In this document: one piece after another, positions 1 to 6,834 of the stretch
How the letters are laid out: every line of letters begins with the position of its first letter
How positions within the stretch are numbered: the first letter of the stretch is position 1
The notes under the pieces: generated by a model
Told to the model about the DNA's origin: nothing
The model's input: the letters and a program-made list of their open reading frames with translations, nothing else
Databases searched by the model: none
NCBI GenBank assembly: GCA_015655095.1
Contig: JAATFR010000215.1
Location: forward strand, 1-11,803
Length of the DNA: 11,803 nt
DNA from: Hyphomicrobiales bacterium
Lineage (GTDB): Bacteria; Pseudomonadota; Alphaproteobacteria; Parvibaculales; Parvibaculaceae
Reading direction: 5' to 3'
Program-made: the position numbers and the translations under genes

Positions 1-30
1 CCACCATCTCATGAGCCGGGTTGAGGTTGA

Positions 31-594
31 ATGTCAGACGCCGGTGATCTCTCCCGAATATTGGCAGACTTTGCCGGGCATCTTGTTTCGTCGCGCAAGC
101 TGTCGGCTCAGGACATTCAGCGGGCCAAGCATCTGGCGGAGAATGGCGGAGAGGATCTGGGGCTCGTTCTCACCCGCCTTGGCCTGATTTCGGAACGGGA
201 TCTGGCTGAAGAAATTTCACGCTTCCTCACCATTCCCCTTGTCGGGCTGGACCAGATTTCTGAAGAACCTCTCCCCGACGATGTTCTCAGCAGCCGTTTC
301 CTTTTGCAGTCCCACATCATTCCCCTGTCTGTCTCTTCGGATGCCGTCTCGATCGCGATGGCCAATCCCTTCGACCGGGGTCTGCTCGACGCCATCCGTT
401 TCGCCACGGGCAAGGCCCCGCGCCTGAGCGTATCGACCTATTCGGACATAGAGGCCGCGCTTGACCGGCTATACGGCGACGGGAAATCGCAGATCAGCCA
501 GATCGCCGACAATGCCCGGTCCTTTCATGACGAGGGCCTCCTCAGCTTTTCACCTTCATCACATTGGCGACCGCTTCCAGCGGCTCCTCGGTGA
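31..594 (+). CDS. C-terminally truncated GspE/PilB-type secretion ATPase (N-terminal domain only; probable gene remnant)
   Basis: The 187-residue product resembles the N-terminal (T2SSE_N/MshEN) domain of type II secretion and type IV pilus assembly ATPases. These normally run to about 500-600 residues. Visible family-like stretches are LGLISERDLAEEISRFL (about residues 50-66), the motif around IPLSVSSDAVSIAMANPFD (about 96-114) and IEAALDRLYG (about 140-149), which normally leads into the linker before the ATPase. No Walker A, Walker B or metal-binding Cys motif follows. Family-like sequence ends near residue 170, and the last 16 residues or so are antisense to the 3' end of the NUDIX gene. 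ATG at 31 has GAGG at 23-26. A TGA at 22-24 closes a reading frame entering from the left edge that may be the previous gene of the cluster, but only seven codons are visible. Without the ATPase it cannot power secretion. I infer a deletion remnant; a stand-alone MshEN protein is less likely. Confidence 0.7.
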   Translation: MSDAGDLSRILADFAGHLVSSRKLSAQDIQRAKHLAENGGEDLGLVLTRLGLISERDLAEEISRFLTIPLVGLDQISEEPLPDDVLSSRFLLQSHIIPLSVSSDAVSIAMANPFDRGLLDAIRFATGKAPRLSVSTYSDIEAALDRLYGDGKSQISQIADNARSFHDEGLLSFSPSSHWRPLPAAPR

Positions 595-1351
595 CGCCGT
601 AGCCTGCCGCCTCGGGAATGACCAGTACGCCCTTGTCACCCCGCTTCTCAAGCTGCGGCATAACGGTGACGACCGGCGTCGCGTTCGCGATTTCGATGGC
701 CTGCGCGGCCGTGGCGTAGCGCGTGAGTTTGAGGATATTCATCCGTGTCGGGAAGATGATGGTGCGGGTGCCCGCCAGGCCCTCTTCCAGCGCATCCTGC
801 GGGCGTATCCAGACGGAATCGACCGACTCCGTGCCATCATGTATGGCGACGTGATCCTCCGGCGCGATGGCCAGATAGAACAGCGTGTCGAAGCGCTTCG
901 GCATCATCTTCGGCGTGATCCAGTGGGCATAGGGCGTCAGCGCGTCAGCGGCGATTCGAAGGCCCTGCTCCACGCAAAATTCGCCGATGCCGATCTCGCC
1001 GCTGTTGAGCTTTTCTCGGAAAGATTCAAGCTCGCGCAGACGGGTGGCATCCACCAGCCTGCCGGAACTGTCGCGCGCCAGCAGCACGCCGCATTCCTCA
1101 TAGGCCTCGCGAATGGCGGCCACCCGCATATAAAGCTCACGATCATCATAGAGATGCGCGCCATCGGTCAGCTGACGGATATTCTCCTGCCGGTCACCCT
1201 TGTCCACCTTGCCGCCGGGGAAAACCAGTGCGCCGCTGGCGAAATCGATCTGGTGATGGCGCACCACCATGAAGACCTCGAGCCCCGCCTCGCCGTCGCG
1301 CAGCAGCAGAATGGTCGATGCAGCAATCAGATTTTCAGTCTCGTCGCTCAT
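542..1351 (-). CDS. NUDIX hydrolase, NUDT19-like (probable CoA/acyl-CoA diphosphatase)
   Basis: This 269-residue protein has a NUDIX box split by an insertion. FPGGKVD lies at residues 45-51, and the second half, REAYEECGVL, lies at residues 81-90. The glutamates of REAYEECG bind the catalytic metal in this superfamily. The wide spacing between the halves is typical of the NUDT19/RP2p branch, whose characterised members hydrolyse the pyrophosphate of CoA or its esters; the substrate here is inferred. The C-terminal part has no motif I can name. I prefer ATG at 1351 because GGGAAG at 1357-1362 sits 5 nt upstream. An in-frame GTG at 1357 would add two residues but overlaps that ribosome binding site. 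The thiolase gene ends 48 nt upstream on the same strand, so co-transcription is likely. Its last 53 bases overlap the convergent GspE fragment. Confidence 0.88.
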   Translation of the reverse strand: MSDETENLIAASTILLLRDGEAGLEVFMVVRHHQIDFASGALVFPGGKVDKGDRQENIRQLTDGAHLYDDRELYMRVAAIREAYEECGVLLARDSSGRLVDATRLRELESFREKLNSGEIGIGEFCVEQGLRIAADALTPYAHWITPKMMPKRFDTLFYLAIAPEDHVAIHDGTESVDSVWIRPQDALEEGLAGTRTIIFPTRMNILKLTRYATAAQAIEIANATPVVTVMPQLEKRGDKGVLVIPEAAGYGVTEEPLEAVANVMKVKS

Positions 1352-1399
1352 GGTCACTTCCCGTCTTTTTGTTCTTGTTGATAGGTTCAGAGAACCATT

Positions 1400-2614
1400 T
1401 CAGACCCGTTCGATGATCATCGCAATACCCTGCCCGACGCCGATGCACATGGTGCAGAGCGCATAGCGGCCTTGGCGCGCCTGAAGCTCATAGGCGGCCG
1501 TGGTGACGAGACGCGCGCCCGACATGCCGAGCGGATGGCCAAGCGCGATGGCGCCGCCATTGGGATTAACGTTTTCCGCATCGTCGGCAAGGCCCAGATC
1601 GCGCAGAACGGCGAGCCCCTGCGCGGCGAACGCCTCGTTGAGTTCGATCACATCCATATCCGCGAGGGAAAGGCCCGTCATCGCCAGCACCTTGCGGGTA
1701 GCGGGCGCGGGGCCCATGCCCATGATGCGCGGCGGCACCCCCGCCGCCGCTGTGGCGACGATGCGGGCCATGGGTGTGAGCGCATATTTCTCCGCCGCCT
1801 CCGGCGAGGCAATGAGCAGCGCGCAGGCCCCGTCATTAACGCCGGACGCATTGCCCGCGGTCACCGTGCCATCCTTGCGAAAAGGCGTGGGGAGTTTCGC
1901 CAGCGACTCAATCGTCGTATCCGCGCGGGGATGTTCATCGCGCTCGACCAGCGTTTCACCCTTTTTCGAGGGGATGGTCACCGGCACGATTTCACGATCA
2001 AAACGCCCGGAGGCCTGCGCCGCGCCCGCGCGCTGCTGGCTGCGGACCGCGAAGGCGTCCTGATCGGCCCGACTGATCTGGAATTCGGCCGCGACATTTT
2101 CCGCCGTCTCCGGCATCGAGTCGGTGCCATACTGGCGCTGCATCAGCGGATTGATGAAGCGCCAGCCGATCGTGGTGTCATAGATCTGCGCATCGCGGGA
2201 AAAGGCGCTGGCTGCCTTGCCCATGACGAAGGGCGCGCGCGACATGCTCTCGACGCCGCCCGCGATCATCAGGTGCGCTTCCCCCGACTTGATGGCGCGC
2301 GCCGCCGTGCCGACGGCATCCATGCCCGAGCCGCACAGTCGGTTGATGGTGGAGCCCGACACCCCCTCGGTAAGTCCAGCAAGCAGCGCGGACATGCGCG
2401 CAACATTGCGGTTGTCTTCGCCCGCCTGATTGGCGCAGCCGAAAATCACATCATCGACCGCACTCCAGTCGACGGAGATGTTGCGCGACATCAGCGCAAG
2501 AAGCGGAATCGCGCCCAGATCGTCGGCCATGACATTGGCCAGCGCGCCGCCATACCGGCCGACGGGGGTGCGAACAGCGTCACAGATGAGGGCATCGCGA
2601 AGATCGAGACTCAT
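1400..2614 (-). CDS. pcaF: Acetyl-CoA acyltransferase, 3-oxoadipyl-CoA thiolase type
   Basis: This is a 404-residue type II (degradative) thiolase of full family length. The acyl-accepting cysteine is C94 in [12 protein letters not shown]. The catalytic histidine is H360 in [12 protein letters not shown], and the second cysteine is C390 in [28 protein letters not shown] (about 145-162) and [12 protein letters not shown] resemble the PcaF/PaaJ branch, which cleaves 3-oxoadipyl-CoA into succinyl-CoA and acetyl-CoA at the end of the beta-ketoadipate or phenylacetate routes. No pcaIJ or other ring-degradation gene is nearby, so a broader beta-oxidation role is possible and the symbol is a family assignment. 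ATG at 2614 is preceded by AGGGAA with 7-nt spacing. The NUDIX gene follows 48 nt downstream, with a small GGTTC/GAACC hairpin (1384-1396) in between. Confidence 0.88.
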   Translation of the reverse strand: MSLDLRDALICDAVRTPVGRYGGALANVMADDLGAIPLLALMSRNISVDWSAVDDVIFGCANQAGEDNRNVARMSALLAGLTEGVSGSTINRLCGSGMDAVGTAARAIKSGEAHLMIAGGVESMSRAPFVMGKAASAFSRDAQIYDTTIGWRFINPLMQRQYGTDSMPETAENVAAEFQISRADQDAFAVRSQQRAGAAQASGRFDREIVPVTIPSKKGETLVERDEHPRADTTIESLAKLPTPFRKDGTVTAGNASGVNDGACALLIASPEAAEKYALTPMARIVATAAAGVPPRIMGMGPAPATRKVLAMTGLSLADMDVIELNEAFAAQGLAVLRDLGLADDAENVNPNGGAIALGHPLGMSGARLVTTAAYELQARQGRYALCTMCIGVGQGIAMIIERV

Positions 2615-2710
2615 GGATCAATTCCCTGAAGCAGCGGCACGGCGTCGAGCGACAGAGCCGGGCCTGATGACAGGGCTGGACCCTAGCAGATTCTGAAAAG
2701 CCCGTGCCCC

Positions 2711-2745
2711 AAAAAGGTCCGGCCCCGGGAGAAACCCGGGGCCGG
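2711..2745 (-). terminator. Rho-independent terminator of the DUF1302 gene
   Basis: A perfect 11-bp stem (2719-2729 pairing with 2735-2745, CCGGCCCCGGG against its complement) has a 5-nt loop. Read on the minus strand it is followed after three bases by TTTTT (2711-2715). It lies 73 nt after the DUF1302 stop codon and before the thiolase gene, so it should separate the two transcription units. Confidence 0.8.
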
Positions 2746-2817
2746 TTTATGGAAAGAGCCTGTCCGATCCAACACCGCCCCCGGCAGCGTCAAAGCCGCC
2801 GGGGAACGATATTTCGC

Positions 2818-4680
2818 TCAGAATGAATAGGACAACGTCATGCTCGCGAAATCCTTGTCATAGGCATAGTTGCGGAACTTGTTTCCAAAGGCGGTTGTCC
2901 ACTGAACGTTCAGATTCCATGAACTCAGGTAGGACGCATTGAAGCCGGTGGAGATCTTCTTCACCCCGCTGATGAAGCCGGGCCCGATGGGGCCGGCGGA
3001 GTAGCCGGTGACATCATGCGACCAGACCAGCAGCGGCGAGAGCGTAACTGCTGTTCCAAACGCATTGTTGTATTGTGGGCTGACCATGAGGCGGTAACCC
3101 CATGAGAAAGCGCTCGCATATTTAGCGCCACTGCAAGTGCCGGTTGAAGACAGACCCCCAGGGCATTGGCCACTCCCCAGAGCAGCATCAATCATAGGGT
3201 TATCGCTGTACTGATCAGCCCGGTTGATGCTGAGATGGTCCCGTCCGCCGGTATTCGGCAGATATTGGAAGCCCACATTGGCCAGCAGAACCGTCAGGTC
3301 AGCGCCGATGAAATCGGTGACGGGGCTGGTGGTTGAGAGCGTGCTCGTGGTCTGCAACTGGCCAGTAATCACGCCCTTGCGCCTGTAGCTCGGGATAATG
3401 TCGCCAGCACTCGTCAGGCGCCCCCCCGTGGAAGCGATGCCCAGATCCTCACCAAGAATGGTGCTGGTCGCGATCTGGTAGGCCATGTTCGGCGAATAGG
3501 CGACTTCACCGGCAAGCGCGGTGCCGCCAAGCAGATCCTGAAGCGTTGTGTTGAAGCTCACACCCATCATGTGAATGTTGGGCGCATACTGGGCCAGATA
3601 GCGCTGGCTGGCGAACGCCGCCTTACCACTCTTGAGCAGAGTGCTTGTCGGTGCCGTATAGGCCAGAATGGGAAAGGCGGAATGGAAGTTGGTGTAGTAG
3701 AAGCCAAAATCCGTGCCGTCGTTCAACCAGTCCGCATAATAGCCGAGCTTGACGCCGAACTGCCCCTGATTGCCGGGCTCATCGTCGTCACCGCGCAACA
3801 TGAAACCGCCGCCATTGATAGCCTGGCTCACACCGCCAAACTGCTGGACCAGCCCGTTATATTCGCCACCGAGCACCTGATAAGCGCCGCCCGGACCAAA
3901 GAAGTCGTTGGACGCAAAAAAGCTGCCGACCGAGTCAAGGTGCACCGGGTTCCAGAGGAACTCATACCAGCCTTCCAGATTGAAGTTGGCTGGCAGGCCG
4001 ACGGAGGCGTAGATCGCCGGCATTGGCGTCACGGCATTCTTCAGCTCAGAACCGGGCGTGCGCAACGCTGTTACATCATAGCCCAGATAGGAGTTGATGC
4101 CGCCCTGGATGAACAGGCTTTCACCCCAGTTGATGACCTGGTTGCCCAGACGAATGTTGAGTGGATTGCCGTCCACATCCCACTTGCCATAAACAAAGGC
4201 ATCAAGCAGGCGAGCGCCAAAACCCGCGCCATTGAAACCATCCCGCGCGCCATCCCCGCGGATGGCATCGTTCAGAGGACGTGAACCGAAGCGGGTGCTG
4301 TTCGTGCCGAGCTGCTGGTTGCCCCAATAGTCGTAGTAACCCTTCCAGCGGAAGAAGCCGCCATAATTCTCCCAGTCGAGCTGCAACTCCTGTGAAATCT
4401 GAACCTGCGTCGTATAAGGCTTCCACTGCTTGGTATTGATATTTCCATCATCCCCATTGGCAGTCATATTGTAAGGACCACACCCGCCGCTGTTCTTGCT
4501 GATGAGGCTGCAATCCTGCTTGGAGGTCCGAATACCGGCCTGAAGGCTCAACGTCGTATCAAGATTGGCGCTGACCGCCCCGACACTGAAGTCAAGCGCA
4601 TAAGCCCCTGGCGAAAAGGCGAGCGTCATCAGGCCCGCCACACCGCCGAGAAGCAGTGTACGGATATTGTTGAAAGTCAT
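2818..4680 (-). CDS. DUF1302-family outer-membrane beta-barrel-like protein
   Basis: The 620-residue protein begins with a signal peptide: a basic start, a hydrophobic core LLLGGVAGLMTLAF and a likely cut after SPGAYA (residue 28). The mature part is rich in Gly, Asn, aromatic residues and alternating strands, and it ends in ...MTLSYSF. A C-terminal aromatic of this kind is the BAM recognition signal of outer-membrane barrels. Sequence style and length fit DUF1302, a family often found near lipid, steroid or hydrocarbon catabolism genes and thought to help handle hydrophobic compounds at the envelope; its biochemical role is not settled. The DUF1329 partner often seen with it is absent here. 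I see only four cysteines, as C57/C67 and C506/C516, both spaced CX9C, which suggests two disulfide loops. GGAGGGG lies 4 nt before ATG at 4680. A strong terminator follows the gene. Confidence 0.85.
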   Translation of the reverse strand: MTFNNIRTLLLGGVAGLMTLAFSPGAYALDFSVGAVSANLDTTLSLQAGIRTSKQDCSLISKNSGGCGPYNMTANGDDGNINTKQWKPYTTQVQISQELQLDWENYGGFFRWKGYYDYWGNQQLGTNSTRFGSRPLNDAIRGDGARDGFNGAGFGARLLDAFVYGKWDVDGNPLNIRLGNQVINWGESLFIQGGINSYLGYDVTALRTPGSELKNAVTPMPAIYASVGLPANFNLEGWYEFLWNPVHLDSVGSFFASNDFFGPGGAYQVLGGEYNGLVQQFGGVSQAINGGGFMLRGDDDEPGNQGQFGVKLGYYADWLNDGTDFGFYYTNFHSAFPILAYTAPTSTLLKSGKAAFASQRYLAQYAPNIHMMGVSFNTTLQDLLGGTALAGEVAYSPNMAYQIATSTILGEDLGIASTGGRLTSAGDIIPSYRRKGVITGQLQTTSTLSTTSPVTDFIGADLTVLLANVGFQYLPNTGGRDHLSINRADQYSDNPMIDAALGSGQCPGGLSSTGTCSGAKYASAFSWGYRLMVSPQYNNAFGTAVTLSPLLVWSHDVTGYSAGPIGPGFISGVKKISTGFNASYLSSWNLNVQWTTAFGNKFRNYAYDKDFASMTLSYSF

Positions 4681-5090
4681 TGAGCCCCTCCCGAGTCTCT
4701 GATTGATCTTCTTTATTATTTTACGCAGCGCCTGGAGAGGCTCGCCCTGTCGACGATTACACTCCCCCGAGTCACCACGTTCTCCGGTAACCAGTGGAGA
4801 ACAAGAACCTCACTCAAGTCAACGCCACCACTGCACCCACCAAGAGAATGTAGGGAATTTTTACTGAATTCGCCAATGGTGAAGCAGTAATACAACAATT
4901 TAAAGGGCTGAATATAACCATTATTGAATTATATATGATTAATAATTCTATTTATCTTAATACTTATTTAAGAAATATCCATATTTTTATTTTGCACCGC
5001 AGCAAGAACCGTCAGTTCCAGTATTTCCTGAGAGGAGCATTCCGGGAAACACAGAAACTGAAGTCATTTATCTGGAGCGGGAAAAGGAAA
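4681..5090. other. Non-coding, AT-rich upstream region of the DUF1302 gene
   Basis: This 410-nt stretch lies between the DUF1302 start and the COX15 stop. I see no convincing gene: short frames on both strands lack family-like sequence and good ribosome binding sites. By hand count only about 17 of the 100 bases 4891-4990 are G or C, against a GC-rich surrounding. The minus strand holds several -10-like hexamers there, such as TAGAAT and TTATAT, but no single -35/-10 pair stands out. I infer that the DUF1302 promoter lies within it. An inverted repeat at 4779-4802 is listed separately. Confidence 0.6.
4779..4802. repeat. 7-bp inverted repeat (operator or leader hairpin candidate) upstream of DUF1302
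   Basis: GTTCTCC (4779-4785) and its exact complement GGAGAAC (4796-4802) flank a 10-nt centre that itself contains the palindrome GGTAACC. It lies about 100 nt before the DUF1302 start, between that gene and the AT-rich block. Either a dimeric regulator site or an RNA hairpin in the leader is possible. Function is inferred from symmetry and position only. Confidence 0.4.
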
Positions 5091-6161
5091 TTAGCGGGAC
5101 GCGGTATGTGCGTTCCAGAGGGCGAGCGAAAACACAACCATTGCACCGATCTGATGTGCAGCACCCAGCGGAATGGGCACGATCTCCAGCAGCGTCCAGA
5201 TGCCGAGCCCAACCTGCGCGAGAACGGCCAGAATCAGCAGGCTGCTTGAGCGCCGCAGGCCGGGATGCGGCATTTGGCGCAGCCATATCCAGAAAGCGCA
5301 GACGCACAGCGTGATCGCATAGGCCATCATGCGATGATCAAACTGCACGGTCAGCACGTTCTCGAACAGATTGCGCCATGCGGGCGTAATAAAGAACAAA
5401 CCTTCAGGAATGAAAGCGTCCTTGATCAGGGGCCAGGAATTATAGATGAAACCCGCGTCGGTACCGGCGACGAAACCGCCCAGAAGGATCTGGAGATAGA
5501 CGAGAACGGCAAGGCCATAAGCCGCCACACTGACGCCCGGCGGCACGGGTGAGGCGGTTCTCGCCGCAGGCCCTCGCCACAAGCTGAAGCCGATCCAGCA
5601 GATATAGGCATAGATCAGGACAGCAAGTCCCAGATGGGCGACCAGACGGTACTGGCTGACGCTCACCCGTTCGGTCAGGCCGCTTTTGACCATGTACCAG
5701 CCAAGCAATCCCTGCATCCCGCCGAGCGCAAACATGAGCAGGAGTCGGGGTACCATGGCGCGCTCGATGCGCTTCGCCAGCAGAAACCAGACAAAGGGCA
5801 CGACGAAGACGACGCCGATCAGCCGCCCGAGCAGCCGGTGCCCCCACTCCCAGAAATAGATCGACTTGAATTCCGAAAGGCTCATGCCCTCGTTGACGAG
5901 CCGATACTGGGGGATCTGCTGGTATTTCTGGAATTCCGCCTGCCAGGCCACATCACTCAAAGGCGGTATGGCCCCGGTGACCGGCTTCCATTCGGTGATA
6001 GAAAGCCCTGAGCCGGTAAGCCTGGTCAGCCCGCCGACCAGCACCATGGCCATCACCAGCCCCGCAATACCGAAAAGCCAGATAGCGACGGCGCGCCGGG
6101 CCGGGCGACGGTCATTTAAACCGGGAGCAAGGAAAACAGCATCAGCATCGAGAGACGTCAT
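5091..6161 (-). CDS. ctaA: Heme a synthase (COX15/CtaA family, type 2)
   Basis: This 356-residue multi-pass inner-membrane protein oxidises the C8 methyl of heme o to a formyl group, giving heme a for aa3-type cytochrome c oxidase. About eight hydrophobic segments are visible. The four conserved heme-ligand histidines are H108 (FWEWGHRLLGR), H176 (YRLVAHLGLA), H276 (VQFDHRMMAY) and H336 (GAAHQIGAMV), in the expected two-bundle arrangement. VGGLTRLTGSGLSITEWKPV near residues 42-61 is typical of the alphaproteobacterial and mitochondrial COX15 branch. ATG at 6161 is the only in-frame start before residue 37, but it lacks a clear Shine-Dalgarno site. A 13-codon frame starting at 6183 overlaps the start. 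The gene is divergent from the DUF2842 gene, as in related genomes. Confidence 0.93.
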   Translation of the reverse strand: MTSLDADAVFLAPGLNDRRPARRAVAIWLFGIAGLVMAMVLVGGLTRLTGSGLSITEWKPVTGAIPPLSDVAWQAEFQKYQQIPQYRLVNEGMSLSEFKSIYFWEWGHRLLGRLIGVVFVVPFVWFLLAKRIERAMVPRLLLMFALGGMQGLLGWYMVKSGLTERVSVSQYRLVAHLGLAVLIYAYICWIGFSLWRGPAARTASPVPPGVSVAAYGLAVLVYLQILLGGFVAGTDAGFIYNSWPLIKDAFIPEGLFFITPAWRNLFENVLTVQFDHRMMAYAITLCVCAFWIWLRQMPHPGLRRSSSLLILAVLAQVGLGIWTLLEIVPIPLGAAHQIGAMVVFSLALWNAHTASR

Positions 6162-6211
6162 GGCAAAACCGATATTCCGTCATATCCATCAAGACCGGGA
6201 CGGACGCGAAG

Positions 6212-6240
6212 TTGCCCCACCACGGCCGATGCCATAAAAG
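6212..6240 (+). promoter_or_regulatory. Candidate sigma70-type promoter of the DUF2842 gene
   Basis: TTGCCC (6212-6217) and TAAAAG (6235-6240) are separated by 17 nt, each matching four of six consensus bases. This would start transcription near 6247, about 50 nt before the DUF2842 ATG. Judged by eye only. Confidence 0.35.
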
Positions 6241-6259
6241 GCGGATATTCACACAGAGC

Positions 6260-6281
6260 GTCCGCCGCTTTTCCGGCGGAC
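6260..6281 (+). promoter_or_regulatory. GC-rich hairpin in the DUF2842 leader
   Basis: GTCCGCCG (6260-6267) pairs perfectly with CGGCGGAC (6274-6281) around the 6-nt loop CTTTTC. It ends 4 nt before the GGAG ribosome binding site (6286-6289). Its position would let it affect translation or mRNA stability. It lacks the downstream T-run of a terminator. Confidence 0.45.
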
Positions 6282-6295
6282 CCGCGGAGACAATC

Positions 6296-6520
6296 ATGGC
6301 CCTTCGACTGCGAACCCGGAAACTCATCGGCACCATCGTGCTCCTGATCTTCCTTCTGTTCTATTCGCTGCTGATCATGACCATCGCGGTGAGCGGCCAC
6401 ATCCCGCAGAACGGCTTCGTGCAGTTCATTTTCTATCTGGTCGCGGGCACGATCTGGGCGTTTCCGGCCCGCTTCCTGATCGTCTGGATGGTCCGGCCCG
6501 ACCGGCCGTCGGCAGCCTGA
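6296..6520 (+). CDS. DUF2842 family small membrane protein
   Basis: The 74-residue protein begins MALRLRTRKLIGT and has two hydrophobic spans, about residues 10-32 and 43-65, ending in a short basic tail (WMVRPDRP). The RTRKLIGT start, the second span with a WAFP-like motif and the WMVRP end match DUF2842, a small alphaproteobacterial inner-membrane family of unknown function. ATG at 6296 is chosen because GGAG (6286-6289) sits 6 nt before it and the family begins with this basic segment; an upstream in-frame extension to 6212 would run through promoter and hairpin. The gene diverges from COX15, and the link to cytochrome oxidase biogenesis is only contextual. It converges on the 26-residue gene, with 18 nt between stop codons. 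Confidence 0.82.
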   Translation: MALRLRTRKLIGTIVLLIFLLFYSLLIMTIAVSGHIPQNGFVQFIFYLVAGTIWAFPARFLIVWMVRPDRPSAA

Positions 6521-6538
6521 GCGACCTGGGTCGTCAGA

Positions 6539-6619
6539 TCAGTCGAAACGGCCGAAGGTCGTCTTGTTGAGCAAGAGCAGCACGGCGAAAAAAATCAGAA
6601 TGGGTAAAAGCTGGGCCAT
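6539..6619 (-). CDS. Putative 26-residue single-span membrane microprotein
   Basis: A short frame runs from ATG at 6619 to TGA at 6539-6541. The protein starts MAQLLPILIFFAVLLLL, a single strongly hydrophobic span, and ends NKTTFGRFD, a short polar tail. The near-perfect Shine-Dalgarno AAAGGAG (6628-6634) is 8 nt upstream of the ATG, one of the best ribosome binding sites in the window. A longer in-frame reading back to 6796 is probably not real because it would bypass this site. I do not recognise a family and propose no function. By composition it would sit in the inner membrane. It converges with DUF2842. Against it: very short frames with hydrophobic content can arise by chance. Confidence 0.6.
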   Translation of the reverse strand: MAQLLPILIFFAVLLLLNKTTFGRFD

Positions 6620-6636
6620 AAACGCGACTCCTTTAG

Positions 6637-6654
6637 CGGGCGCTGGCGCGCCCG
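6637..6654 (-). promoter_or_regulatory. GC-rich hairpin in the microprotein leader
   Basis: A 7-bp stem (6637-6643 with 6648-6654, CGGGCGC against GCGCCCG) has a TGGC/GCCA tetraloop. It ends 2 nt before the AAAGGAG ribosome binding site at 6628-6634. Placement mirrors the hairpin before the DUF2842 gene. Confidence 0.4.
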
Positions 6655-6658
6655 GGAC

Positions 6659-6672
6659 AGTTCGCGCGAACT
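6659..6672. repeat. 14-bp perfect palindrome upstream of the microprotein
   Basis: AGTTCGCGCGAACT is self-complementary over all 14 bases. It lies 40 nt before the microprotein ATG, in a stretch (6620-6834) without any supported gene. It could be an operator for a dimeric regulator; no known site is recognised. Confidence 0.35.
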
Positions 6673-6834
6673 TGCCGCAATGCGCGCGGCCTGTCCATAA
6701 GGAATGCAGAGGGGACAGAAGGACCATCGGTCTTTTGGACTTTTGCGATCCGGCTCCAGCAACAGCTTCGACGCCGCACTCAAGGTGTGTTGGCAAGGCA
6801 CCCGAAGTGCTTGAAAATTCTCAAGGTCCCCGCG

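Noticed and set aside
1472..2629. Long + strand frame (385 codons) opposite the thiolase gene
   Set aside because: Antisense of a clear thiolase with intact catalytic motifs; Arg/Ala/His-rich composition typical of a GC-rich shadow frame.
2779..2804. Imperfect GC hairpin just after the DUF1302 stop as a second terminator
   Set aside because: One mismatch in the stem and no T-run on either strand; the hairpin at 2719-2745 is far better.
4716..4898. 60-codon minus-strand frame upstream of DUF1302
   Set aside because: No good ribosome binding site, no family-like sequence, and it spans the inverted repeat and the AT-rich edge.
4935..5249. 104-codon + strand frame starting in the AT-rich block
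   Set aside because: Its first half is AT-rich noise and its second half is antisense of COX15.
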